This document shows positions 16,576 to 24,883 of a stretch of 33,852 nucleotides of DNA, piece by piece. The notes below the pieces were generated by a model, which saw only the letters and a program-made list of their open reading frames with translations, was not told the DNA's origin and made no database searches. Position 1 is the stretch's first letter. Each line of letters starts with the position of its first letter. The position numbers and the translations under genes were made by a program. The DNA is from Lachnospiraceae bacterium (lineage in GTDB: Bacteria; Bacillota; Clostridia; Lachnospirales; Lachnospiraceae), in contig DMLD01000169.1 of the NCBI GenBank assembly GCA_003453515.1, positions 1 through 33,852 on the forward strand, in the 5' to 3' direction.

Positions 16576-17919
16576 TCACCCTTCAACCGGAGCTGTGATA
16601 CCTGCTACTGCGTTGTCAAGAAGCTCCTGAAGATCTGTACCATCCTTGTTGCCGGTGATAAGTGTCTGTCCGAGTGTCTTGGCAGGATCCCAGTAGTTTC
16701 CGCCTACACGCTGCGGTACTGCGAACTCAGCCTGCTTAGCAAGAGCTGCGATAGCCGGTGCTGCCTGAACCTCTTCAGACTCAGATGCCTGGATGTTTGC
16801 AGGACCTAAGCCACGCTCCTGGAAACGAAGCTTCTGGTTGTCAGCATTGGTGAGCCACTCTGCAAGAAGCATTGACCATCCAACGAACTTGGAGTGTGAG
16901 TTAACACCGATCATCTTGTATCCTGAGAAGGAAGACATCTGCTTCTCCTCGCCTGCTACAGTGTAGGTCGGAAGCTTGGTCGCTGCGATGTTGTCGCCCC
17001 ATGCCTTTGTGATGGCGTCAGAGTTCCAAACTCCGCTGACTACTGCTGCATACTTACCGTTCTTAACACCTGATACGATAGCCGGATCATCCTTGGCATT
17101 TGCAAAGCCCTTGGTCTTTCCGAGATCGATGATAGCCTGTGCTACATCAAGACCTGCTGCATCATTCCAGTTACATGTATTTGTCTTGCCGTCTGCGGCA
17201 AGATTTACCTCAAGACCTGCTGCCTTGAAGAATGAGTAGTTGTACCATGCATCGCCAACGATCATGGCAACCTTCTTTCCTGCCTTATCCGCAGCTGCGC
17301 ACATAGCGCTCATGGAGCCTGCCTCCTCCTCGGAGATGACTGACTTGTCATAGTAGAGGAAGTATCCGTTGTCAGCCGTCATAGGATATGCATAAAGCTT
17401 TCCGTCCTGTGTCGCAGCCTCAACAGAACCTGCAAGGTTCTCATTCTGAACATCGTATGTATATGTCTGCGCAACCTCCTGAAGAGCACCTGCATTTACC
17501 AGCTCTATGATCTGGTCATCTGCGAATGCGAACACATCTGCTGCCGCATCCATATCTGCAAGTACGGTATCCTTTGCGTTTGCCTCAGACTGTACACCGA
17601 GCTCAATGTTGAACTTAACGCCCTTTGCTTCATACTGAGCCGTAAACTCATCGATCATCTTCTTTGTTACATCCTGATCCTCTTCTGCTGCCCATACTCT
17701 GAGTGCAACAGTATCTGTAGTCGCATCGATCAGGTTCTGGATCGGATCAGCTGCCGGAGCTGCTTCCTCACCGCCTTCTGCGTCATCAGCCTTCTCTTCG
17801 GTTGCCTCTTCTGTCTTCGGAGCCGTTGTTGCACTCTCATTGGAAGAGCTTCCACACCCAACAAGGCATCCGCCTACCATAGCTACTGTCAGTGCTAAGG
17901 CCAAAAACTTTTTCTTCAT
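16576..17919 (-). CDS. Extracellular sugar-binding lipoprotein of the galactan/GOS importer
   Basis: A 447-residue family 1 solute-binding protein. The signal peptide MKKKFLALALTVAMVGGCLVGC ends in a lipobox with lipidated Cys22, then an acidic, Ala/Glu-rich linker to about residue 65. The mature part shows typical cluster motifs: VALRVWAAEEDQDV, ADVFAFADDQI, GKLYAYPMTADNGYFLYYDK. The start is ATG 17919 with AGGAGGG 9 nt upstream; an open frame runs further upstream to 18033 but passes through promoter and operator. First gene of the importer operon. Substrate is inferred from neighbours (GH53, GH42, galK, galT) as galactan oligomers or galactobiose. Confidence 0.94.
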   Translation of the reverse strand: MKKKFLALALTVAMVGGCLVGCGSSSNESATTAPKTEEATEEKADDAEGGEEAAPAADPIQNLIDATTDTVALRVWAAEEDQDVTKKMIDEFTAQYEAKGVKFNIELGVQSEANAKDTVLADMDAAADVFAFADDQIIELVNAGALQEVAQTYTYDVQNENLAGSVEAATQDGKLYAYPMTADNGYFLYYDKSVISEEEAGSMSAMCAAADKAGKKVAMIVGDAWYNYSFFKAAGLEVNLAADGKTNTCNWNDAAGLDVAQAIIDLGKTKGFANAKDDPAIVSGVKNGKYAAVVSGVWNSDAITKAWGDNIAATKLPTYTVAGEEKQMSSFSGYKMIGVNSHSKFVGWSMLLAEWLTNADNQKLRFQERGLGPANIQASESEEVQAAPAIAALAKQAEFAVPQRVGGNYWDPAKTLGQTLITGNKDGTDLQELLDNAVAGITAPVEG

Positions 17920-18001
17920 CTTTGTAATCCCTCCTGTTTGCATATAGATATGATTAATAGTTGCTTCGTTGCACAAATCGCTTCGTCGCATAAGCATATG
18001 C

Positions 18002-18013
18002 GCAATCGGTTGC
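18002..18013 (-). promoter_or_regulatory. LacI-family operator of importer operon
   Basis: GCAATCGGTTGC matches the LacI-type palindrome GCAANCGNTTGC. It begins 10 nt downstream of the -10 box of the binding-protein promoter and matches the operator at 19231-19242 in 11 of 12 positions. Confidence 0.75.
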
Positions 18014-18023
18014 TCATGAACAC

Positions 18024-18052
18024 ATGATAACACCTTGTCAAAGAGTTGTCAA
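18024..18052 (-). promoter_or_regulatory. Promoter of the importer/galactanase operon
   Basis: Minus strand TTGACA (18052-18047), 17-nt spacer, TATCAT (18029-18024). It lies between the terminator of the repressor gene and the operator, giving a leader of about 100 nt. Confidence 0.75.
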
Positions 18053-18063
18053 TACCTTTTTTT

Positions 18064-18086
18064 AAAAAATTTCGAATTCTTTCGAA
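18064..18086 (-). terminator. Terminator of the lacI-family gene
   Basis: Minus strand TTCGAA, loop AGAA, TTCGAA, then A and TTTTTT, starting 5 nt after the repressor stop codon. The stem is AU-rich but perfect. Confidence 0.65.
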
Positions 18087-18091
18087 TACAT

Positions 18092-19102
18092 TTACTGTGT
18101 CGAGCCCTTGAGCAAAACCTCGTATCCGACCAGCTGTTTGTTTTGTACTCTCTTGCCCTCAAGCATGTCAAACAGCGTCCTGCATGCAACCGCACCGAGT
18201 TCCTTCGGATCATATTGAAGAGTTGTGATAGCGGGCTGATTGTTCTCCAGCAGCTCACTGTTATAGAAGGAAGCCACCTTCACATCCTCCGGAATATGTA
18301 CATTTTCCTTGCGCAACTTTGCCAGTGTGGCACCGCATACACGGTCGTCCATACACACTATGCATTCGACCTGATTGCGCAACGCATCATCCACCGCTCT
18401 CTCCACATCAGCCGCCGCCTCGTTGTTCATATATATAAGATCCGGATCCTGATTGATCGACAGTTCCTCACAGGCAAGCTGAAACCCTCTGAGCCTCGTA
18501 TGGTTTACAACATGATTCAGTCCGCCGCCTATGACCGCGATCCTGCGTATCCCCTTCATAACAAGTATGGAGGTAAGCTCCTTGCACGCGGAAATATGGT
18601 CATTATCGACCTGTACAACATCCTGCAGGCTTGTACTTCCAATGGTCACAAACGGCATCCCGCTTTCCTTTAAAAATGCCGCACCGGCATCCTCCATCAG
18701 GGTTCGTCCGAGTATAAACCCATCTACCTTACGATTGTTCGCAACACGCTTTAACTGACTTATGTCATCCTCGTAAACCATCGTAAGCAGTATATCATAG
18801 TCCTCCGAGACAGCCACCTCCGACACACCGAGCATACATCTTTGAAAAAAAGGGAGCGACGGGATCGTAGAATCCCCCGGCATAGCCCATCCTATATTGT
18901 AGGTTTTCGAGTGTGCCAGTCCCTTCGCGATGGGACTCGGCTTGTAGTGATTCTCCTCGATATAGTCCATCACCCTTTTTCTGGTCTCCTGACCTATCCT
19001 GCCCTTTCCGGATATGGCTCTCGACACTGTCGTCTTGGATATCCCCAGTGCATCAGCCACATCAGCTATCGTTATCTTGCTGCGTTCTTCTTCCTTGACC
19101 AT
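18092..19102 (-). CDS. LacI-family transcriptional repressor of the galactan locus
   Basis: A 336-residue regulator. The N-terminal helix-turn-helix (about 9-31) reads KITIADVADALGISKTTVSRAI, followed by the hinge helix YKPSPIAKGLAHSKTYNIG, then a periplasmic-binding-protein-type effector domain. The start is ATG 19102 (MVKEEERSK), 9 nt from AAAGGG; ATG 19120 has no ribosome site. It is divergent from the beta-galactosidase gene and just upstream of the binding-protein gene, and GCAANCGNTTGC operators sit at both promoters, so it most probably represses both arms until galactose, galactobiose or a related sugar binds (inference). Confidence 0.92.
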   Translation of the reverse strand: MVKEEERSKITIADVADALGISKTTVSRAISGKGRIGQETRKRVMDYIEENHYKPSPIAKGLAHSKTYNIGWAMPGDSTIPSLPFFQRCMLGVSEVAVSEDYDILLTMVYEDDISQLKRVANNRKVDGFILGRTLMEDAGAAFLKESGMPFVTIGSTSLQDVVQVDNDHISACKELTSILVMKGIRRIAVIGGGLNHVVNHTRLRGFQLACEELSINQDPDLIYMNNEAAADVERAVDDALRNQVECIVCMDDRVCGATLAKLRKENVHIPEDVKVASFYNSELLENNQPAITTLQYDPKELGAVACRTLFDMLEGKRVQNKQLVGYEVLLKGSTQ

Positions 19103-19197
19103 CGGTTTACACCCTTTCATTTAATAATCAGGTCGCTATTCACGGTTGTCACTTCTCCATGAGTAACTGATAAACAATAAATTGTGCAACTTTTCGC

Positions 19198-19226
19198 TTT
19201 ACAAATGCTCTGATTTGTGTTATAAT
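19198..19226 (+). promoter_or_regulatory. Promoter of the beta-galactosidase/galK/galT operon
   Basis: TTTACA (19198-19203), 17-nt spacer, TATAAT (19221-19226). The roughly 165-nt leader that follows has GAGGCGC (19244) and GCGCCTC (19310), which can close a large stem. The 294-nt gap between the divergent genes holds nothing else I can identify; the repressor's own promoter is not clear. Confidence 0.78.
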
Positions 19227-19230
19227 TTGC

Positions 19231-19242
19231 GCAAGCGGTTGC
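19231..19242 (+). promoter_or_regulatory. LacI-family operator of beta-galactosidase operon
   Basis: GCAAGCGGTTGC fits GCAANCGNTTGC and starts 4 nt after the -10 box, covering the expected transcription start, a classical repression position. Confidence 0.8.
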
Positions 19243-19396
19243 AGAGGCGCGATTTCGCTAATACATAAAGAATATCACTTTTGTTGTATTATGTCAAGAA
19301 AAACTTGTTGCGCCTCATTGTGACATTGTGACATCGCTGTTGTTCACTGCTGTCACATGGGCGCACGACCGGGAAATCATTTTTTGGGGGTATGAT

Positions 19397-21445
19397 ATGA
19401 AGAATGAACTGACTTCACTGCCGTTTTTGTACGGCGCGGCATACTATGATGAATATATGCCCTACGACAGGATCGACACTGATTTTTCACTTATGAAGGA
19501 AGCCGGGATGAACGTTATCCGCATAGCCGAATCCACATGGAGCACGTGGGAGCCAAGGGATAACTGCTTTGACTTTACTCATCTTCACAGGATGCTTGAC
19601 CATGCGAAGAAATACGACCTGAAGGTCATCGTCGGAACACCCACCTACGCCGTCCCCTCATGGCTTGTCAAAAAGCATCCGGACATACTCTCCATCACCC
19701 GCGAGGGACAGATGCTGTACGGTCACAGACAGCTTACGGATATCACCAATCCCAACTATCTGAAGTACGCCGAGAGGATGATAAGAAGGCTTATGAGCGA
19801 GGTGAGTGATCATCCACAGGTGATCGGCTATCAGCTCGACAACGAGACCCGCTCAGCCGGTGCAGCCTCACCCGAAACACAAAAGCTGTTCATAAAAAGG
19901 CTTAAGGAAAAATATCCTGATATCAATGACTTCAACCATGATTTCGGATTGGATTACTGGAGCAACCGCGTTGACGACTGGGATGCCTTCCCCGATGTGC
20001 GCGGGACCATCAACGGAAGTCTGTCTGCTGCATACAAGGCATTTTTGCGCGATGTCATAACAGACTTTCTGCACTGGCAATCGGACATACTTCATGAATA
20101 TATGAGGGATGACCAATTCATAACCCACAACTTTGACTTCTCATGGATCTCCTATTCATACGGTATCCAGCCGGAGGTCAATCAACAGGATTGCGCAAAA
20201 TGCATGGATATCGCGGGAACGGACATATACCATCTTGCCCAGGATGACCTGGATGGCGCGATGATATCGTTCGGAGGCTCCGTCGGCAGAAGCCTTAAGA
20301 AAGCTCCCTACCTTGTTTTGGAAACGCAGTCACAGGGCAGAGTCACATGGCTCCCCTATCCGGGGCAGCTCCGCCTCATGGCATATTCACATATCGCAAA
20401 CGGGGCAGCATCCATATTGTACTGGAACTGGCATTCCATACACAACGCGATCGAGTCCTACTGGAAGGGGATACTCAGTCATGATCTGACTCCGGGATAC
20501 ATATATAATGAGCTGTCTTCTTTCAGACATGAGATGATGCCGTGGGAGGATCACCTAATCATAAAGGAAAAGCATTCACTCGCAGCCATACTTGCAGACA
20601 ACTCCTCTCTCACCGGCATTGATGAATTCCCATATATGGTCGACGATGAGCCGGGACAGTACAACGAGGTGCTTCGCACCATATATGACACACTGTACAA
20701 GATGAACATAGAGACTGACATAGTGTATAAGGATGACGATCTGAGCCGATACCCTCTGCTCATCGTTCCGATGCTTTACTCAGCCTCCGAAAAAACCATC
20801 GATAGGCTCAGGGCTTATGTCGAGGGCGGCGGCTACCTGGTGATGACCTTCAGAAGCTGCTTTTCCGATGAAAACCTAAAGATCTATCCTGATGCGCAGC
20901 CTCATTCACTCACAGATGTAACGGGTATGAGCTATTCAAACTTTACCATACCGAAAAATGTCAGCATATCCTACACGGATACCCGTGATGCCGCTAAAGC
21001 CTGTGAGGCTGTAAACTGGATGGAACTCATAAAACCGACGACCGCTGATATATGGGCAACATATGAGCATCCTGCATGGAAAAACACGGCAGCGATCACC
21101 CACAAGCGATACGGCAGCGGAACCTGCGTATACCTCGGCTGCGGATTGAATACCGAAGGCTACAAAGAGCTGTTTAAACGTGTTCTTTCTGAAACAAATA
21201 TAACAGGCTCAGTAAACGAATTTCCGCTCATAAAAAAGACCGGTATAAACGCCCACGGAAACAGGGTAATTTATATGCTCAACTACTCGGAAAACGAAGC
21301 GCACTTTACATATGAAGACAGTCCGGGAAGACTTATCATAGATGAAAACGGTGCAGCTAACAGTCTTGAGGGCTCCAGAAGGATATCCACCGACGATGTC
21401 CTCACGATAAAGCCATGGAGCCTGCTTGTAGCAGAAATAATGTGA
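19397..21445 (+). CDS. Beta-galactosidase, GH42, cytoplasmic
   Basis: Releases galactose from the non-reducing end of galacto-oligosaccharides. The 682-residue protein has the three GH42 parts: a TIM barrel (about 1-380) with acid/base Glu150 in GYQLDNETRS and nucleophile Glu309 in YLVLETQSQG, a Rossmann-like trimerisation domain (about 390-600, LLIVPMLYSASEK) and a small C-terminal beta domain. There is no signal peptide. I start it at ATG 19397 (MKNELTSLPF), a few bases behind GGGGGT, because the upstream 23 codons of open frame have no family similarity and no ribosome site. It leads the plus-strand arm and completes the breakdown begun by the GH53 enzyme. Confidence 0.95.
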   Translation: MKNELTSLPFLYGAAYYDEYMPYDRIDTDFSLMKEAGMNVIRIAESTWSTWEPRDNCFDFTHLHRMLDHAKKYDLKVIVGTPTYAVPSWLVKKHPDILSITREGQMLYGHRQLTDITNPNYLKYAERMIRRLMSEVSDHPQVIGYQLDNETRSAGAASPETQKLFIKRLKEKYPDINDFNHDFGLDYWSNRVDDWDAFPDVRGTINGSLSAAYKAFLRDVITDFLHWQSDILHEYMRDDQFITHNFDFSWISYSYGIQPEVNQQDCAKCMDIAGTDIYHLAQDDLDGAMISFGGSVGRSLKKAPYLVLETQSQGRVTWLPYPGQLRLMAYSHIANGAASILYWNWHSIHNAIESYWKGILSHDLTPGYIYNELSSFRHEMMPWEDHLIIKEKHSLAAILADNSSLTGIDEFPYMVDDEPGQYNEVLRTIYDTLYKMNIETDIVYKDDDLSRYPLLIVPMLYSASEKTIDRLRAYVEGGGYLVMTFRSCFSDENLKIYPDAQPHSLTDVTGMSYSNFTIPKNVSISYTDTRDAAKACEAVNWMELIKPTTADIWATYEHPAWKNTAAITHKRYGSGTCVYLGCGLNTEGYKELFKRVLSETNITGSVNEFPLIKKTGINAHGNRVIYMLNYSENEAHFTYEDSPGRLIIDENGAANSLEGSRRISTDDVLTIKPWSLLVAEIM

Positions 21446-21458
21446 GGAGGTACATATC

Positions 21459-22754
21459 ATGAATGCAAATGAAATGCTTAAACACATCAAAAAAGGCGGG
21501 ATCGACAACCGGCTTCTTGACATCTACCAGACAGAGGCAAATGTGCGCATACAATCGGCAAGATATACCGCAGCCGTGAAGGAATTTATGCGTATCTTCA
21601 ATCATGACACAGCTTCGGATGTACATATTTTCTCAGCACCCGGACGAACTGAGGTCTGCGGAAACCACACCGATCATCAGCACGGAGAGGTTTTGGCAGC
21701 CTCGATAAGCGATGACGCCATAGCCGTAGTCACAAAGCGGGACGACGGTGCCATCCAGCTTCTTTCCGAGGGCTACGACATGATAACGATCAAGACCTCC
21801 TCGCTTGAAGCTGATACCGGGGAGGAAGGCACGACAAAGGCTTTGATCCGCGGAGTCTTGAAAAAATTCTCCGACAACTCGCATGCGATAGGCGGTTTCA
21901 ACGCCTACATAACCAGTGATGTGCTCAGCGGATCGGGGCTCTCCTCCTCTGCCGCATTTGAAACCATACTCGGGACCATCCTATCGGGTCTGTACAACGA
22001 CATGTCGGTCGATCCGGTCGAGATAGCCATAATAGGTCAGTACGCGGAAAATGTCTACTTCGGAAAGCCCTGCGGACTGATGGATCAGATGGCTTGCTCA
22101 GTCGGATCACTCTGCCACATCGACTTTGCCGATCCGGGTGATCCCAAGGTCTCAAAGATCGATTTCAGTCTCGTAAAAGCAGGCTACAGTCTCTGCATTA
22201 CCGATACCAAGGGCTCACACGCTGACTTAACGCCTGACTACGCGGCTGTCCCCGCTGAGATGAAGAGCGTCGCCGCACTTTTCGGCAAACAGGTTCTAAA
22301 AGAGGTTCCGGAGGAGGAGATCATCAGGAATGCGGCTATGATACGTGAAAAGGCAGGCGACAGGGCGTTTATGCGATCCATCCATTTTTATGAGGAATGC
22401 AAGCGTGTCAGGCTTGCCGTAAAGGCACTGAGGGATGACTGCTTCGACGACTTCCTGGAGATAATAAGAGAGTCCGGAAACTCATCATTTAAGTTCCTGC
22501 AGAACGTATACGCACCTCACGATCTGACACACCAGAACACATCCGTCGGACTTATGCTCAGTGAACTGACCCTGAAAAATGCGGGCAACGCCGGCGCGAG
22601 CCGGATTCACGGCGGCGGCTTCGCGGGCACGATACAGGCGTTTGTCAAAAACGATTCCGTGGAGGTATACCGCAAGGCGATGGATGATCTGTTCGGCGAA
22701 GGAGCATGCCATGTACTTCTTATACGTCCGTTCGGCGGCGTACAGATCATATAA
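21459..22754 (+). CDS. galK: Galactokinase
   Basis: Phosphorylates galactose at C1, first step of the Leloir pathway. GHMP-kinase motifs: the galactose-binding PGRTEVCGNHTDHQHG at about 61-76, the ATP loop SGSGLSSSAAFE at about 158-169, and the C-terminal RIHGGGFAGTIQAF. At 431 residues it is longer than E. coli GalK because of roughly 40 extra N-terminal residues, common in the clostridial type. ATG 21459 follows GAGGAGGT by 7 nt and lies 13 nt after the beta-galactosidase stop. Confidence 0.96.
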   Translation: MNANEMLKHIKKGGIDNRLLDIYQTEANVRIQSARYTAAVKEFMRIFNHDTASDVHIFSAPGRTEVCGNHTDHQHGEVLAASISDDAIAVVTKRDDGAIQLLSEGYDMITIKTSSLEADTGEEGTTKALIRGVLKKFSDNSHAIGGFNAYITSDVLSGSGLSSSAAFETILGTILSGLYNDMSVDPVEIAIIGQYAENVYFGKPCGLMDQMACSVGSLCHIDFADPGDPKVSKIDFSLVKAGYSLCITDTKGSHADLTPDYAAVPAEMKSVAALFGKQVLKEVPEEEIIRNAAMIREKAGDRAFMRSIHFYEECKRVRLAVKALRDDCFDDFLEIIRESGNSSFKFLQNVYAPHDLTHQNTSVGLMLSELTLKNAGNAGASRIHGGGFAGTIQAFVKNDSVEVYRKAMDDLFGEGACHVLLIRPFGGVQII

Positions 22755-22804
22755 GAACAACCCAAACAATAAACCAAACAATAAACTACAATACGGAGGT
22801 AAAC

Positions 22805-24190
22805 ATGATTAGCAATTTGATCTGCGAGCTGATTAACTACGGGACTCGCACCGGACTTATCAGACCTGACGACATCACCTATACTACAAACAGACTTTTG
22901 GAGATACTCTGTCTTGACGGCTTTGACCCCACCGATACCTCACCCGGTGAGAGACCGCTTAACAGTATACTCTCAGACATACTTGACTATGCCGTATCCG
23001 CCGGACTTATAGAGGATACCACGGCACAAAGGGATCTGTTCGACACAAGGCTTATGGGCGCGATAACACCCATGCCGACCGAGGTCCGCCTTTGCTTTAA
23101 TGAAAAATACAAAAGCTCGCCAAGGGAGGCTACCGACTGGTACTACGATTTTTCAAAGGCAACAAACTATATAAGGACAGACAGGATCGCAAAGGATATA
23201 AAGTGGAAATGTCCCACGTCCTTCGGCGAGCTTGACATAACGATAAACCTGTCAAAGCCTGAAAAGGATCCGCGGGATATCGCCGCTGCCGGAAAAGCCA
23301 AGGCATCCGGTTATCCTGCATGTCTGCTGTGCGCCGAGAACGAGGGGTACGCGGGTCACATATCCCATCCCGCCAGACAAAACCACAGGGTAATACCTAT
23401 AAAGCTCTCGGGAGAGGACTACTTTTTGCAGTATTCACCCTATGTATATTACAACGAGCACTGTATTATTTTTAACAAAAACCACATCCCGATGAAGATA
23501 GACAGAGCCGTATTTGAAAAGCTGCTTGATTTTGTAAGACAGTTTCCGCACTACACAGCAGGCTCTAACGCCGATCTTCCCATCGTCGGGGGCTCCATAC
23601 TCAGCCACGATCATTTTCAGGGAGGCGGATACGAGTTTCCCATGGTGAGAGCGGCGTATGAAAAAGAGTTCACGATAGAAAAATATCCGGATGTCCATGC
23701 AGGATACATCCACTGGCCTCTCTCGACCATAAGGCTCCAAAGCAAAAACACGGATTCACTTGTATCGCTTGCAGACCATATACTCACGACCTGGAGAGGC
23801 TACAGCGATGAGGACGCATTTATATTTGCAATGACCGACAATGTACCTCACAACACCATAACTCCCATCGCGCGAATGAGGGGTGAGCTGTATGAGCTCG
23901 ATCTGGTGCTCCGCAACAACATCACAACAGATGAGTTTCCGCTCGGCGTATTTCATCCGCATCCCGAGTGGCATCATGTCAAAAAAGAAAACATCGGTCT
24001 GATAGAGGTCATGGGACTTGCGGTGCTTCCGGCAAGACTCAAAGCAGAGCTTGACAGCAACGCTCTGACCAAAGAAGAGATAGGCAGCGTGTTCTCTCAC
24101 GTGCTTGAGGATGCAGGCGTATACAAATGCAACGATGAGGGGCGTAAAGCCTTTGACAGATTCATAGACAAATGTTATAATATGGCTTAA
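22805..24190 (+). CDS. galT: UDP-glucose--hexose-1-phosphate uridylyltransferase, Firmicutes type
   Basis: Exchanges galactose-1-phosphate for glucose-1-phosphate on UDP-glucose. The 461-residue protein belongs to the second GalT family, unlike the 350-residue E. coli type. Visible are PACLLCAENEGYAGH, the active-site GGSILSHDHFQGG (about 263-275) and FHPHPEWHHVKKENIG. The start is ATG 22805 directly behind GGAGGT; the open frame continues upstream into galK but that is overlap by chance. It follows galK by 50 nt. galE is not in the window. Confidence 0.95.
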   Translation: MISNLICELINYGTRTGLIRPDDITYTTNRLLEILCLDGFDPTDTSPGERPLNSILSDILDYAVSAGLIEDTTAQRDLFDTRLMGAITPMPTEVRLCFNEKYKSSPREATDWYYDFSKATNYIRTDRIAKDIKWKCPTSFGELDITINLSKPEKDPRDIAAAGKAKASGYPACLLCAENEGYAGHISHPARQNHRVIPIKLSGEDYFLQYSPYVYYNEHCIIFNKNHIPMKIDRAVFEKLLDFVRQFPHYTAGSNADLPIVGGSILSHDHFQGGGYEFPMVRAAYEKEFTIEKYPDVHAGYIHWPLSTIRLQSKNTDSLVSLADHILTTWRGYSDEDAFIFAMTDNVPHNTITPIARMRGELYELDLVLRNNITTDEFPLGVFHPHPEWHHVKKENIGLIEVMGLAVLPARLKAELDSNALTKEEIGSVFSHVLEDAGVYKCNDEGRKAFDRFIDKCYNMA

Positions 24191-24226
24191 GCAACCGATG
24201 ATCTGACAAACAGAAAGTGAGGGTTT

Positions 24227-24790
24227 ATGGGAAACATCATCTCGGCTGACGAGGCGTTGGCCAAACTCAAAAAGGGAAATGAAACCTATGTTAACTCGAA
24301 CACCAATCCCGGAGATATCTCACCGGCGATTCGCAAGGAAACCATGCTGAACGGTCAGTTCCCGTATGCGATCGTTGTAACCTGCTCTGATTCAAGAGTT
24401 ATACCGGAGGCAGTTTTCTCAGCCGGTATAGGTGACATATTCACCATACGCGTCGCAGGTAACGTGATGGACGACCATCAGCTCGGAAGCGTGGAGTATG
24501 CGGCAGAGCACCTCGGAACAAGGCTTTGTGTGGTTTTGGGACATACCAATTGCGGTGCTGTGGGCGCAGCGCTCGAGGAGGATCCCGGCAGCTACATCCA
24601 GACACTTGTCGACGAGATCAAAAAGGCTATCGGTGATGAGAAGGATCCGAAGGAGGCAAGCAGGAAAAATGCACGCTACGGTGCTGATCGCATCGCAAAG
24701 GAGCTGCACATACCCGACGAGGACGGAATGAGCTTTAAGGTCGTTCCCGCCATATATGACATAGGCGACGGAAGTGTAACATTTATATGA
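24227..24790 (+). CDS. Beta-class carbonic anhydrase
   Basis: Interconverts CO2 and bicarbonate, cytoplasmic. The 187-residue protein has zinc ligands Cys53 and Asp55 with Arg57 in VTCSDSRVIP, and His106 and Cys109 in LGHTNCGAVG, the full beta-class set. It starts 36 nt after galT with no terminator between, so it may be cotranscribed with the galactose genes even though no metabolic link is obvious; it may instead supply bicarbonate for biosynthesis. A terminator follows. Confidence 0.95.
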   Translation: MGNIISADEALAKLKKGNETYVNSNTNPGDISPAIRKETMLNGQFPYAIVVTCSDSRVIPEAVFSAGIGDIFTIRVAGNVMDDHQLGSVEYAAEHLGTRLCVVLGHTNCGAVGAALEEDPGSYIQTLVDEIKKAIGDEKDPKEASRKNARYGADRIAKELHIPDEDGMSFKVVPAIYDIGDGSVTFI

Positions 24791-24830
24791 TCTTGCTGTT
24801 AGAGTTCAGGCGTGAACAGTAACAATGAAA

Positions 24831-24870
24831 AAAGGGCGGGATGATCTTACAGGATTATCCCCTCTTTTAT
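24831..24870 (+). terminator. Terminator after the galactose/carbonic anhydrase operon
   Basis: AAAGGG-C-GGGATGATC, loop TTACAG, GATTATCCC, then CTCTTTTATTT. One G-U pair in the stem. It lies 40 nt past the carbonic anhydrase stop and ends just before the ribosome site of the next gene. Confidence 0.7.
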
Positions 24871-24883
24871 TTAGGAGGAAAAA

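Noticed and set aside
17920-18033. N-terminal extension of the sugar-binding protein from an upstream ATG
   Set aside because: It would cover operator and part of the promoter and place the lipoprotein signal peptide internally; AGGAGGG points to ATG 17919.
22706-22804. Longer galT starting inside galK
   Set aside because: The extra codons overlap galK out of frame and no ribosome site precedes them, whereas GGAGGT lies directly before ATG 22805.
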